A stretch of 28,545 nucleotides of DNA from contig LGRX02027098.1 in the NCBI GenBank assembly GCA_001247695.2, forward strand, positions 1 through 28,545, given 5' to 3'. Numbering within the stretch: position 1 is the stretch's first letter; every line of letters starts with the position of its first letter. Positions 8,362 through 15,968 of the stretch are shown piece after piece. Below the pieces are notes generated by a model. It did no database searches. It had not been told where the DNA came from and was given only the letters and a program-made list of their open reading frames with translations. Both the position numbers and the translations under genes were made by a program. This DNA comes from Cymbomonas tetramitiformis (lineage: Eukaryota; Chlorophyta; Pyramimonadophyceae; Pyramimonadales; Pyramimonadaceae).

Positions 8362-8580
8362 ATGACTCGTGCTGAATGGAACGAAACATTAAAAAAATGT
8401 GCCAAAGAATATCATTCCAAAAAAGGCACGAAACCTCGTAAAAAATATTCCAAAAAGAAAAAGTTAAATAAATCTGCAAATATTCAATCACCACAAGTGA
8501 CATCACGACCTATTGCAAATTTACCAACAAATAATAACAATCGAGGACCTGCACGATTTCCTTTTAATTTAATTGTGTAA
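8362..8580 (+). CDS. Small Lys-rich protein
   Basis: A 72-aa ORF from ATG 8362. The middle is very basic (KKGTKPRKKYSKKKKLNKS), a possible nuclear localisation or nucleic-acid-binding segment, followed by a polar tail with PTNNNNRGPARFPFNLIV. The final hydrophobic PFNLIV could be a docking peptide. No homologue is seen in element 2, which is broken before this point. The stop is followed after eight bases by the hairpin at 8589-8613, also found behind the fibre-like gene of element 3, which supports it as a real transcribed gene. Confidence 0.6.
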   Translation: MTRAEWNETLKKCAKEYHSKKGTKPRKKYSKKKKLNKSANIQSPQVTSRPIANLPTNNNNRGPARFPFNLIV

Positions 8581-8588
8581 ATTTCTTC

Positions 8589-8613
8589 GGTTTTTTCAGG
8601 GGGACAAAAAACC
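8589..8613 (+). terminator. 3' hairpin with G5 loop, conserved in element 3
   Basis: Stem GGTTTTTT / AAAAAACC (8 perfect pairs) closing the loop CAGGGGGAC, eight bases after a stop codon and preceded by TTCTTCGG. The same block stands after the stop of the fibre-like gene on the reverse strand at 23625-23649, where the stem is GGCTTT / AAAGCC. The third pair changes from T-A to C-G, a compensatory change. It is likely a transcript-end or RNA-processing signal, analogous to palindromic 3' signals known in some giant viruses. Confidence 0.65.
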
Positions 8614-8632
8614 TCAAAAAAATAAAATCCGC

Positions 8633-8639
8633 TTAAAGA
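8633..8639 (+). promoter_or_regulatory. TTAAAGA motif (candidate promoter) for the RING gene
   Basis: TTAAAGA 36 bases before ATG 8669, followed by a GTGTAAC box similar to the GTTACA found after the same motif in front of PolB and the gene at 9256. Confidence 0.45.
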
Positions 8640-8668
8640 GTGTAACTCAATAGTGTAAACAAAGCAAG

Positions 8669-9217
8669 ATGAATACTAATGATAACAAACATTGTTGTAT
8701 TTGTCTTGAATCTTTTGAACACAAATCTTATGATACATTCAACTTTATTTGTCAAGTTTGCAACGAAGGTACAATATGTAATAAGTGTTTGTGCAAATTA
8801 GAAAGACAAGGTGATGAATATGTTAAAAAGTGTCCCATATGCCGTGAAGTAAATTGGAAATTTCAATTCACCGTGTTATTACATCGTTACTTGTGTGATG
8901 AAGTTGAGATGAATGGTGGTTTTGAATGTCAAAGAATTCCGGCTTTAAATCTTATGAGAAAATTTTACTATGGTGAAGAAGAGTACAATCGTATTGGCGT
9001 TAACATGTATGTGATAAAAGGCACACTAAACGTAGAGATTAGGAACATAGATGATGCTTGTTATATGGAATTCGACATATCATTTGAAGAAGAACTTAGA
9101 TTATATTACGAAAAGGAAGAAATAAGGAAGATTAAGAGGCAAGAAGAGATAATAAATGATATAAGAAGATTAGGAGTTCACTATCCTAGTTCACTATTAT
9201 ATAGAGAACTTAATTAA
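8669..9217 (+). CDS. RING-finger protein (putative E3 ubiquitin ligase)
   Basis: A 182-aa protein. Residues 9-58 contain four CxxC pairs (C9/C12, C28/C31, C37/C40, C55/C58) in a RING-like arrangement, with the typical opening CCICLESF and closing KKCPICRE. A classic histidine at the third or fourth ligand pair is replaced by cysteine, making an all-cysteine RING or RING-like (C4C4) module. The remainder is an acidic/charged helical region without a recognised domain, with a coiled-coil-like ELRLYYEKEEIRKIKRQEE near residues 145-165. RING proteins pass ubiquitin to targets; a viral copy could redirect host proteins for degradation. It lies in the variable segment between the 3' hairpin and the TIR-like end, as accessory cargo would. 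Confidence 0.75.
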   Translation: MNTNDNKHCCICLESFEHKSYDTFNFICQVCNEGTICNKCLCKLERQGDEYVKKCPICREVNWKFQFTVLLHRYLCDEVEMNGGFECQRIPALNLMRKFYYGEEEYNRIGVNMYVIKGTLNVEIRNIDDACYMEFDISFEEELRLYYEKEEIRKIKRQEEIINDIRRLGVHYPSSLLYRELN

Positions 9218-9218
9218 T

Positions 9219-9225
9219 TTAAAGA
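9219..9225 (+). promoter_or_regulatory. TTAAAGA motif (candidate promoter)
   Basis: TTAAAGA followed by GTTACATTATAA, 37 bases before ATG 9256. It is nearly the same string as upstream of PolB in element 2 (16298). Confidence 0.5.
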
Positions 9226-9255
9226 TTATGTTACATTATAATGTAAGAAACAATT

Positions 9256-9663
9256 ATGGAAGCTATTCAAGACATGGAATGTAAACAATATATTAAACAA
9301 TTTTATTTGTATAAAGATGAAGTTCAAAACAAATTTCAAAATTTGCAAAAATCAGATTATTTAGATTACATTAAATCGTATTTTGAATATTTTATTAATC
9401 ATAAAGTTATTTCTGATTTAGAAAAGGTAATCAATTTTTGGGGAAAAGATATTCATCATTATTTGCACATTAATTCAACATTATACAACCTAATCATTAA
9501 AGATTCGGAAAATAACGATATTCCAATCAAAGATATACATGAAGCTATATTTTACACTTTGGTAATCAAAAGTCAAGAAAACAAAGATTTTGATATTACT
9601 TGTTTAGTATATTTAGACATGAATGAATATCTACGTGAAAATTCCATTGATTTAAGACTATAA
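9256..9663 (+). CDS. Hypothetical protein, last gene of element 1
   Basis: A 135-aa protein, mainly helical and rich in aromatic residues (IKQFYLYKDEVQNKFQNLQKSDYLDYIKSY). There is no signal peptide, membrane segment or Cys motif. I do not recognise it. It has its own TTAAAGA/GTTACA upstream motif and follows the RING gene in the same direction. It occupies the cargo position next to the element's end, where element 3 carries a SAP-motif gene instead. Confidence 0.55.
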   Translation: MEAIQDMECKQYIKQFYLYKDEVQNKFQNLQKSDYLDYIKSYFEYFINHKVISDLEKVINFWGKDIHHYLHINSTLYNLIIKDSENNDIPIKDIHEAIFYTLVIKSQENKDFDITCLVYLDMNEYLRENSIDLRL

Positions 9664-9946
9664 TGATTTACTATTTTTAGAGGCCAACAATTAACATATA
9701 TCTTATTGAAACATTAATTAATTTACTTTTTATTTACTTTCAATTTTATCTTTATCTTTTTATTGTAGATTTTTTATTTATTTTTTATTGTAGATTTTTT
9801 ATTTATTTTTTATCGTACTCACATTTAATCACGTAATTTATTCCCTATTTATTACGTAATTATTTCTTTAGGGTTTTCTCTTGTATTTATTAATCATTTA
9901 TTATCGTCTTTAGGGTTTTGGAGGGGCCTTATAATCGGTAGTATAC
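9664..9946. repeat. TIR-like AT-rich end of element 1
   Basis: No gene. It contains a two-unit tandem of about 27 bp (TTTTTTATTGTAGA type, about 9755-9812), then a core with two ACGTAA palindromic boxes (about 9829-9862) and AGGGTTTT repeats near 9868 and 9910. The reverse complement of the core matches 22271-22313, and the AGGGTTTT boxes also recur there, so the two tracts look like the same element end in opposite orientations. Downstream, from 9949, the sequence is mid-integrase coding DNA. The exact terminus and target duplication are not determined. Confidence 0.55.
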
Positions 9947-9948
9947 TA

Positions 9949-10218
9949 CTAGGCTTGTCTTATGTAATAGAAGACAACAACGAAACTTTAGCAAGAAAAT
10001 ATAAACCAAGAGAATTGCTCGAAGTGAAAGGTAATGTTTCAAATCAAAGTAAAGATAAAGATGAACCTACCGTGAAAGAATTAGTAACAAAACAAAATAA
10101 AAAAGAAAGAAAAACTAAAAAGGAAGGAATTTCAGCTTCAAATAGATTATCTAAAAGAACTCGTAGTCAAAATATAAATAATAATGATAGTGATGATTTA
10201 GAAATTGATTTAAGATAA
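9949..10218 (+). pseudogene. Integrase C-terminal fragment
   Basis: From GLSYVIED onward this matches the end of both full integrases (ETLARKYKPRELLEVKGN, PTVKELVTKQNKKER, SKRTRSQN, EIDLR). The catalytic core is missing and the homology starts abruptly at the end of the AT-rich tract, so it is a truncated gene remnant. Its stop codon overlaps, tail to tail, the stop of the reverse-strand polymerase gene by nine bases. In elements 1 and 2 the integrase instead follows PolB on the same strand. Confidence 0.85.
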
Positions 10219-12150
10219 ATATCCCTCAGGTCTTAATCTGTATGTACTGTGTTCTAAATTACCTTTTAAAATTTCAGTCCAACCTTTAGCATATATTTTA
10301 GTTTCAACTCTAGTTTCTAACCCTTGTGGACATAATACTTCTTGGTTACCATTTCTCTTGCGTTTTCTAATTACCTTATATGTCAACTCAGCATATTCAT
10401 TGTCAATTTTATCAGTCAAATTCTTAACCATACGTACCATTGATTCATGATTAATAATTTTACTGTTTTGGTGGGACAAATAAAAACCTTTGCTTTTGGT
10501 AAGAGGCTCAGCATTTGAGAATTTTAGTGTGTAGCTTTTTGGACCGGTGGCTGCATATTCTATACATTCCTTACCTTCTAACTCGTCCGTTAATTCGCCC
10601 AAAAAGTCACCTAATTCATTTTTGTAAATATGATCATTTAGTCCTTCTTTTTCAATGTAAATACAAGAGTCGGTATCAGTATATAGCACATTATCAAAGC
10701 CCACCTTTTCGCACAGATCATACAACTTTAATCTGGCATACGCGGTTGTAAATACCCCTATGATTTCACTTGTTGAACATTTGTCCGGACCCTCAAAATA
10801 TTCATCTTTGAAACGATAATTCATAATACATTTCTCATTTCCTTTGATACCCGCAAATTCGTAATTCATTTCATATTCTTTGTCGAACACCATTGCATAA
10901 AAGACGCAAGGTTCATTTATAATTTTGGTTTTCATTTTGTTTAATTGTTGAACGAATTTGCCCCACAAACTGTTTAGGTACATCTTGGCGACCGCTCGTT
11001 TTCCGGGGTTTTTCTTAATTTGAGATTTGTCTAAAAGAATACCTTCTTTCTCGAAATACTGTCTTATATATTTGTCTTTATCTTGTTCAGTTTTGACCCA
11101 TTCGGGGTAACCACTTGATTCTTGTTTAATTTTTAGAAATTTATTAATGTATGGTGCAAACAGTTTTGTGCTACGCTCTTTCCAATGTCTAATTTCATAT
11201 ATTTCCAATAATTCATATCCCATATCAATTGCTTTATCAACTTCAATGGTACTCCAAGTTCCTATTTGTTCATATAAAGTAAATTTCAATTTACCATTGT
11301 CTCTACATGGTAACACCGGAAATTGTAAATTTTTGGGAGGTTTTACTTTACAATATATAACACCGAAAAACTTTTCAGTTTCATTTTTATACCTCGATAA
11401 ATATTCTTTAACCGAAACATTTTTAAATTGCTCGTCAAAACCAATAGGATACTCACAATATTTCATAACCCAAGGGTATAAACTAGTAAAATCTAGATAT
11501 CTCAATGTTTGATCAAATTTCTTTTTCCAATATAATTGTTCAGGGTTTGTTCTACCTCCAAAAAATGCATCTCTAATTACAAGATCAGGTTTGTAAGTTT
11601 TCATAAAGTCACTTACTGATTTTTCATTTATTTTATCACTTTCCCAATCACATTGCCAAATATCTTTTACAACATAACCCATATTTTCCAATTTTTCTTT
11701 TTTCTCCTCAGTTTTTCTATATAAATCACCAAAAGTTATATTAAAGTCTCTTGATACATTTGCTTTATGGTTGGGGTTGTAAATTGCAGGGTTACCATGA
11801 AACCGGTCACCATTAAATTCGAATATTTCATTGGTTTCTTCGCAATAACCGTCGGCAATAAAGTTTGTTTTTGGAATTTCTCTAATTATTTTGATACCTC
11901 TTGAATGTTCTAAATAATTGATCCATTCAGCACAAACTTTACTTTGCTTTTTAATTTTATAATATGCAATAGTATTTTTTTGCATAATATCTTTTCGATG
12001 AATATGTTGGGCTGTGGATGCAATTGTCATGAAGTTGAAGGGGTCGGTTTCACATGCATCTAATAAAACACTACGATATTCCAAACATGATTTTCGAAGT
12101 ATCAAAACATCGTTTGAACAATATTTTCGTAATTCATTTTTATTGTTGAC
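10210..12150 (-). pseudogene. polB: 5'-truncated family B DNA polymerase, second lineage
   Basis: Open for about 645 homologous residues, retaining Exo III (YCSNDVLIL), motif A (DFTSLYPWV), motif B (KMYLNSLWGKF) and motif C (YTDTDSCIY). Exo I, Exo II and the whole N-terminal extension are absent. An ATG at 12225 gives a longer ORF, but its first 25 residues are read from the GC palindrome repeat and are not polymerase. It is clearly related to the PolB at 2353 but much more divergent from it than the element 2 copy is. The retained part has no stops, so truncation may be fairly recent. Motif order and spacing match Polinton polymerases. Confidence 0.85.
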
Positions 12151-12152
12151 AT

Positions 12153-12174
12153 ATTTCCCGCGCGCGCGGGAAAT
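12153..12174. repeat. Perfect 22-bp GC palindrome, copy 1
   Basis: Core TTTCCCGCGCGCGCGGGAAA flanked by A and T, preceded by TGACAT and followed by CTGGGGG. It marks the point where the truncated polymerase sequence stops. TTTCCCGC on each strand equals the E2F-type binding consensus (TTTSSCGC), so each palindrome carries two opposed sites. Confidence 0.85.
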
Positions 12175-12225
12175 CTGGGGGGAGGTGCGTGGGAAGAAAA
12201 CTTGGTACAGGTATGACGATGACAT

Positions 12226-12247
12226 ATTTCCCGCGCGCGCGGGAAAT
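12226..12247. repeat. Perfect 22-bp GC palindrome, copy 2
   Basis: Same palindrome and flanks (TGACAT before, CTGGGGG after) as at 12153, spaced 73 bases from it. The 40-odd bases between the two units are unrelated single-copy sequence. Confidence 0.85.
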
Positions 12248-12261
12248 CTGGGGGTGAAACG

Positions 12262-12620
12262 TTGACATTCCCAATGGGAATTCTCAGTGAGAAACGGAAT
12301 CTTCCATCAAAATACATAAATTCCTGGTGCGGAGCTGCAATTCCCATTGAGAAACGAGAAATCCCACCGAGCAATGAGAATTCACACCGAAGAATGGAAA
12401 TTCACACCGAAGAATGGGAATTCTCACTAGGAAAGTGGAAGTCCTAGTAGGAAATGGGAATTGCCACCGGGATAATATTGAAATTCTTAGTGAGAAACGA
12501 AATGGATGGAGAAGTTCTCGGTGAGAAACGAAATGCATGGAGAAATTCTCGGTGAGAAATGAAATGGTTGAATTTTCCACATTTCTCAATCATTTCACGA
12601 GATTCTCGAGAAATTCTCAG
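12262..12620. repeat. Degenerate minisatellite (TTCTCRGTGAGAAAYG family)
   Basis: Some 15 to 20 diverged units of about 17-22 bases built on ATTCYCANTGAGAAAYGRAA, for example TTCTCGGTGAGAAACGAAAT near 12515 and 12548 and ATTCACACCGAAGAATGG near 12380 and 12400. Many units are themselves short inverted repeats (TTCTCNNTGAGAA). Overlapping ORFs in several frames are artefacts of the repeats. No gene seen. Confidence 0.75.
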
Positions 12621-12649
12621 TGGGACCTGCCATGGGATTCGAATAAAAT

Positions 12650-12696
12650 TGGGTGACTTGTGTAGATGTAGGACTTGGCATGGCTGCATTTGAAAT
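12650..12696 (+). repeat. 47-bp direct repeat, left copy
   Basis: An exact 47-base match to 12986-13032, beginning TGGGTGACTTGTGTAG and ending GCTGCATTTGAAAT. The flanks differ on both sides. Confidence 0.9.
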
Positions 12697-12985
12697 CAAG
12701 CATGGCCCAACTCTGCAAGGAACAACTTAGAGTATCCAGTACTTTTACACATGTCGTGTGATGACGGATGCCTTTGATATACATTGCCATGTTCAACCAT
12801 GAGTGTGTATAGGATGTGTCGGTGTATTTTGAATGAACATGATGAATCAAGTGATGCTAGATGCCATATAGCTATTGCTTGCGAGCAAGAGCCGAAAAAA
12901 CAGTTGAGGTGTGGGCCGCAAGGAAGTCGGTTGCGCACCACGGTCTGAGGCGGGCATTGCATGTGCTGACGGCTGCAGAGCGGGC
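12697..12985. other. Non-coding spacer between the 47-bp repeats
   Basis: Mixed-composition sequence with no convincing gene. The short ORFs on the reverse strand lack recognisable domains and overlap in several frames. It is probably host sequence or a decayed repeat unit. Confidence 0.5.
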
Positions 12986-13032
12986 TGGGTGACTTGTGTA
13001 GATGTAGGACTTGGCATGGCTGCATTTGAAAT
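12986..13032 (+). repeat. 47-bp direct repeat, right copy
   Basis: Identical to 12650-12696. It runs directly into the TTCGAATTTA satellite array. Confidence 0.9.
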
Positions 13033-14018
13033 TGAATTTAATCGAATTTCTTCCAATCAATCCGAATTTATTCGAATTTATTCCAATTCATTCGAATTTA
13101 TTCAAATTTATTCCAATTCATTCGAATTTATTCAAATTTATTCCAATTAATTCGAATGTATTCGAAATCATTGCAATTATTCCGAATTTATTCGAAATAA
13201 TCTGAATTTATTCGAAGTTATTCGAATGATTCGGAATTTATTCAAAGTTATTAGAATTATTCGGAATTTATTCAAATTTATTCGAATTATTCGGAATTTA
13301 TTCAAAATTTATTCGAATTGATTTTTATCATCATTATTATTATTTCAACATGTTATTCCAACATGTTATTCCACATACGAATATATTCGAATTAATTCCA
13401 ATTAATCCGAGTTTATTCGACTTTATTGCAAATAATCCGAATTTATTCTAATTTATCGAATTTATCCGAACTTATTTGAATTTATTTGATTTTATTCGAT
13501 GTTATCCGAATTTATTCGAATTTATTCGATTTATCCGTATTTATTCGAATTTATCCGAATTTATTCGAAATTTATTCGAATTTATCTGATTGTATTCGAA
13601 TTATTTCGAATGGGTCCGAATTTATCGAATTTATCCGAACTGATTTGAATTTATTTGATTTTATCCGAATTTATTCAAGTTTGTCCGAATTTATTCGAAT
13701 TTGTTCGAAATTATCGAATTTATTCGAATTTATTCGGAATTATTCGATTTATTCAATTTATTCTGAATTATTTAAATTTATCCGAATTAATCCGATTTTA
13801 TTCGAATTTATTCAGAATTTATCTTGTTTTTAAATTTATCGAGTTTATCGAAGTTATTCGAATTTATACGATTTTATCCGAATTTATTAGAATTTGTTTC
13901 GAGTTTATTCGAATTTGTTCGAATTTATTCGAATTTATCCGAATTTAGCCGAATTTATTTGAATTTATTTGATTTTATCCGAATTTATTCAGATTTTATC
14001 CGAATTTATTCGAATTTA
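13033..14018. repeat. TTCGAATTTA-type satellite array
   Basis: About 1 kb of tandem, degenerate 10-12-base units of the form TTYGAATTTA / TTATCCGAAT, interrupted once near 13322-13375 by other AT-rich sequence containing a doubled ATGTTATTCCA. ORFs in this stretch only translate the repeat (FEFIRIYSNL and similar) and are not genes. The array ends in TTATT directly against polymerase-derived sequence. Confidence 0.9.
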
Positions 14019-14659
14019 TTAACAAGAGAAGCAATAATTTTAATGAAAGAATTAGGAATTTAATCTTGAAAACGGTATAGGTTTTGATGACATTCATATA
14101 TTTGAAGAAAAATTCAAAAAATATTACAATTCATGGAATGACTGATTTGGGTTGTACAATAATGCTCCGCCAAGTAAAGAAGGTTTGCCCGCCAGGACCG
14201 GAATGGAATTTTGTTTATTATCATTTAAATTCAAGTATTGGACACTACGAACCAATAACGAAAATCGAAGCTTTTATGGAATAGCCGACCGACCAAGATG
14301 TTGCTTGTAAATGCAAAAGTAGAATTGTGCTTGACTTTTCAAAAGGAAACTAAAATGATTTTAAAGCTGCGCGAGGAAGCAATCTATTGTAAAGATTGTA
14401 ATAATAAATTTGAAAATAAAAAATGTTATGATTTACATAAAAAAGGAACAGCTTGTCTATACTTTCATAGATGCAAAGGTGAATACAAAAAATCATATGA
14501 CATAAGAAAAGAAAAAGAGCACAATTGTGGGTATGAGTTTTGTCTAAATTGTAAATTATATTTTGACATGAGCACACATAAAAATCAATGTTACATTACA
14601 CCAAAGAAACCAAAAGATGTTGTTGATGAAAGTAAAATAGGATTTTTTGATTTTGAAGC
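14019..14659 (+). pseudogene. polB: Fragment of Polinton PolB (N-terminal extension, Cys-rich zone)
   Basis: Homologous to bases about 3179-3813 of the intact PolB: LTREAIILMKELG, NITIHGMTDLGCTIM, EWNFVYYHLNSS, the CxxC-rich zone and the start of Exo I (GFFDFEA). Several frameshifts break it (for example near 14055, 14120, 14165 and 14275), so it cannot encode a protein. By eye it is closer to the element 1 gene than to element 2's. It is cut off right after FDFEA, where the 3' end of element 2's coiled-coil gene begins. Confidence 0.9.
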
Positions 14660-15121
14660 TGGAAATAAAGATTTATATGTTTTATGAAATTGTTTATCGT
14701 TATCTAAAACATCATTATAAGTTGGAGGTTGTAAATTTTCATTTTTTTCAAAATTTTTTCCATTTTTGATTTTTGATTTTTTGGATCTTTTTATTATAAC
14801 TTCAGGTTCACTATCACTAGATTCACTAGAATCACTTTCAACAACAATAACTTCCTTTTTTTTCTTTGGTTTTTTAAAAGATTCTTTTATTTGAGGAATT
14901 TCTTTTTCAATAGATTTATCAATAATTTTAGGTTTAATTGTTTGTTGAATTTTTTCTTGAGCTTCTTGTAATTCTTTTTTATCTTCTAATTCTTTTGCAA
15001 GTTTAATATCTTTTTTGGCATCAGCATTCTTTTTTCTCGTATCCATAGCTTTTTGTCTAGCTATTTTAAGTCTCTCTAAAGTAGCTTCGTCCGTAATTTT
15101 TTCTCCTTTTTTGAATCCCAT
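14591..15121 (-). CDS. Basic coiled-coil-like protein, element 2 copy (chimeric C-terminus)
   Basis: Homologue of the gene at 1141-1602, with the same start MGFKKGEKITD and a shared charged helix (AKKDIKLAKELEDKKE), a SSDSEPEVIIKRSKKSK acidic/basic middle and the PPTYNDVL...HKTYKSLFP end. After SLFP the natural stop is lost and the frame runs about 22 residues into the antisense of the adjacent polymerase fragment before stopping at 14591. The last part is therefore junction-derived. The rest is open and conserved, including the PPxY-like motif. Function unknown, as for the element 1 copy. Confidence 0.65.
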   Translation of the reverse strand: MGFKKGEKITDEATLERLKIARQKAMDTRKKNADAKKDIKLAKELEDKKELQEAQEKIQQTIKPKIIDKSIEKEIPQIKESFKKPKKKKEVIVVESDSSESSDSEPEVIIKRSKKSKIKNGKNFEKNENLQPPTYNDVLDNDKQFHKTYKSLFPASKSKNPILLSSTTSFGFFGVM

Positions 15122-15134
15122 ATTACAATATATA

Positions 15135-15149
15135 AGAAAATAATTTTCT
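15135..15149. promoter_or_regulatory. Conserved 15-bp palindrome, element 2 copy
   Basis: AGAAAATAATTTTCT, identical to 1616-1630 and starting 14 bases past the ATG at 15121, as in element 1. Confidence 0.5.
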
Positions 15150-15191
15150 AATAATTTCTAATCCTTTCTTATAAAAAAACATATTTATATT

Positions 15192-15905
15192 CTAAAAAGA
15201 GTTTTCAAATGCAATATCAAAATACTTTTTGTTTATTTCAATTCCTATATAATTTCTATTCATTTTTTTTGACACAATTCCTGAAGTTCCAATACCACAA
15301 CAAGGATCAATGACTAAATCATTTTCATTGGAATAAGTTTTTATTAACCATTCAAATAAATTGTATGGTTTTGCACAAGGATGTTTGCTTTTATAATTTC
15401 CATTAGAAAACTTTATTACACTTCTAGGAAATCTTTTACCATCCAAACATATAGTAGGCGTTCTATCCGTGTAATGAGTATACAATTCTGTTCTAGGTCC
15501 TTGCCCTTGTCTAATATACGGCTTATTACCTTCAATTTTTATTGGATTATAAGTTGGCAGGCGTTTATAAAATACATATATCATTTCGTGTGATCTTAAA
15601 GGCATTTGATTAGCGTGGTAAAATCCTAAAGCCATAGTTTTTTCATATACTAAATCATATCTAAACCATTTTTTATTACTTTCAATAATATTATGTCCAT
15701 ATTTTGTTGTCGTAGTAAATATATAAACACATTCTTTTTTTCCAATTCTTTTTAATTGTATCCATAATTGATTCAAATCAATAACATCTTTATCCCAAGA
15801 ACAATTAGTTTGATTATATGGCAAATCATATATAAATAAATCTGCCGAATTACTTTTAATTGTTGGTAAAATTGTAAAGCAATCATTATTATATATTTCA
15901 TACAT
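15192..15905 (-). CDS. DNA methyltransferase, N6-adenine/N4-cytosine type, beta class
   Basis: A 237-aa protein from ATG 15905 (a TTG-initiated extension upstream is rejected). Motif IV is DLPY at residues 27-30, a variant of the (D/N)PPY catalytic motif of amino-methyltransferases. Motif I, which binds SAM, is DPCCGIGTSG near residues 200-209. The order IV before I places it in the beta class. NQTNCSWDKD after motif IV and NYIGIEINKKYFDIA at the end are typical of phage and viral N6-adenine enzymes. No restriction partner is seen. It could mark the element's DNA or alter host DNA. It replaces the membrane peptide found at this site in element 1 and is intact even though the neighbouring PolB is broken. 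Confidence 0.85.
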   Translation of the reverse strand: MYEIYNNDCFTILPTIKSNSADLFIYDLPYNQTNCSWDKDVIDLNQLWIQLKRIGKKECVYIFTTTTKYGHNIIESNKKWFRYDLVYEKTMALGFYHANQMPLRSHEMIYVFYKRLPTYNPIKIEGNKPYIRQGQGPRTELYTHYTDRTPTICLDGKRFPRSVIKFSNGNYKSKHPCAKPYNLFEWLIKTYSNENDLVIDPCCGIGTSGIVSKKMNRNYIGIEINKKYFDIAFENSF

Positions 15906-15968
15906 ATTTTTACTCTTTTTTTTTGTGAGTTTCAAAACAATTTAAAAAATAGGTTATACTTTATATCA

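Larger units (their letters stand above)
1..9946 (+). mobile_element. Polinton-like element 1 (right-hand part)
   Basis: A run of AT-rich, closely packed ORFs with the hallmark set of a Polinton/Maverick or Polinton-like virus: packaging ATPase, long B-family DNA polymerase and retroviral-type integrase. The left end, with any capsid and protease genes, lies outside the window. The right limit is placed near 9946, because the AT-rich tract ends there and the following bases are the middle of an integrase gene from another copy. No ORF here shows an internal stop, so this is the best preserved copy in the window. The right boundary is inferred from homology breaks and is not exact. Confidence 0.8.

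Noticed and set aside
9664..9946. A further small gene in the AT-rich tract
   Set aside because: No ORF of meaningful length. The sequence is simple AT repeats and matches the inverted end of element 3.
10515..11512. Plus-strand ORFs opposite the truncated PolB
   Set aside because: They are antisense shadows of a well-supported gene carrying family B motifs.
12151..12225. The 25-residue N-terminal extension of the reverse-strand polymerase ORF
   Set aside because: It is read from the GC palindrome repeat and matches no polymerase; the start is accidental.
12014..12850. Short ORFs on both strands around the minisatellite
   Set aside because: They overlap in many frames, are driven by repeat composition and have no domain or conserved counterpart.
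12262..14018. A CRISPR array
   Set aside because: The repeats are degenerate and directly tandem, without regular spacers or cas genes. The context is eukaryotic.
13011..14063. Several overlapping plus-strand ORFs reading FEFIRIYSNL-type repeats
   Set aside because: They only translate the TTCGAATTTA satellite in all three frames. There is no non-repeat sequence, and the last ones run into a frameshifted PolB fragment.
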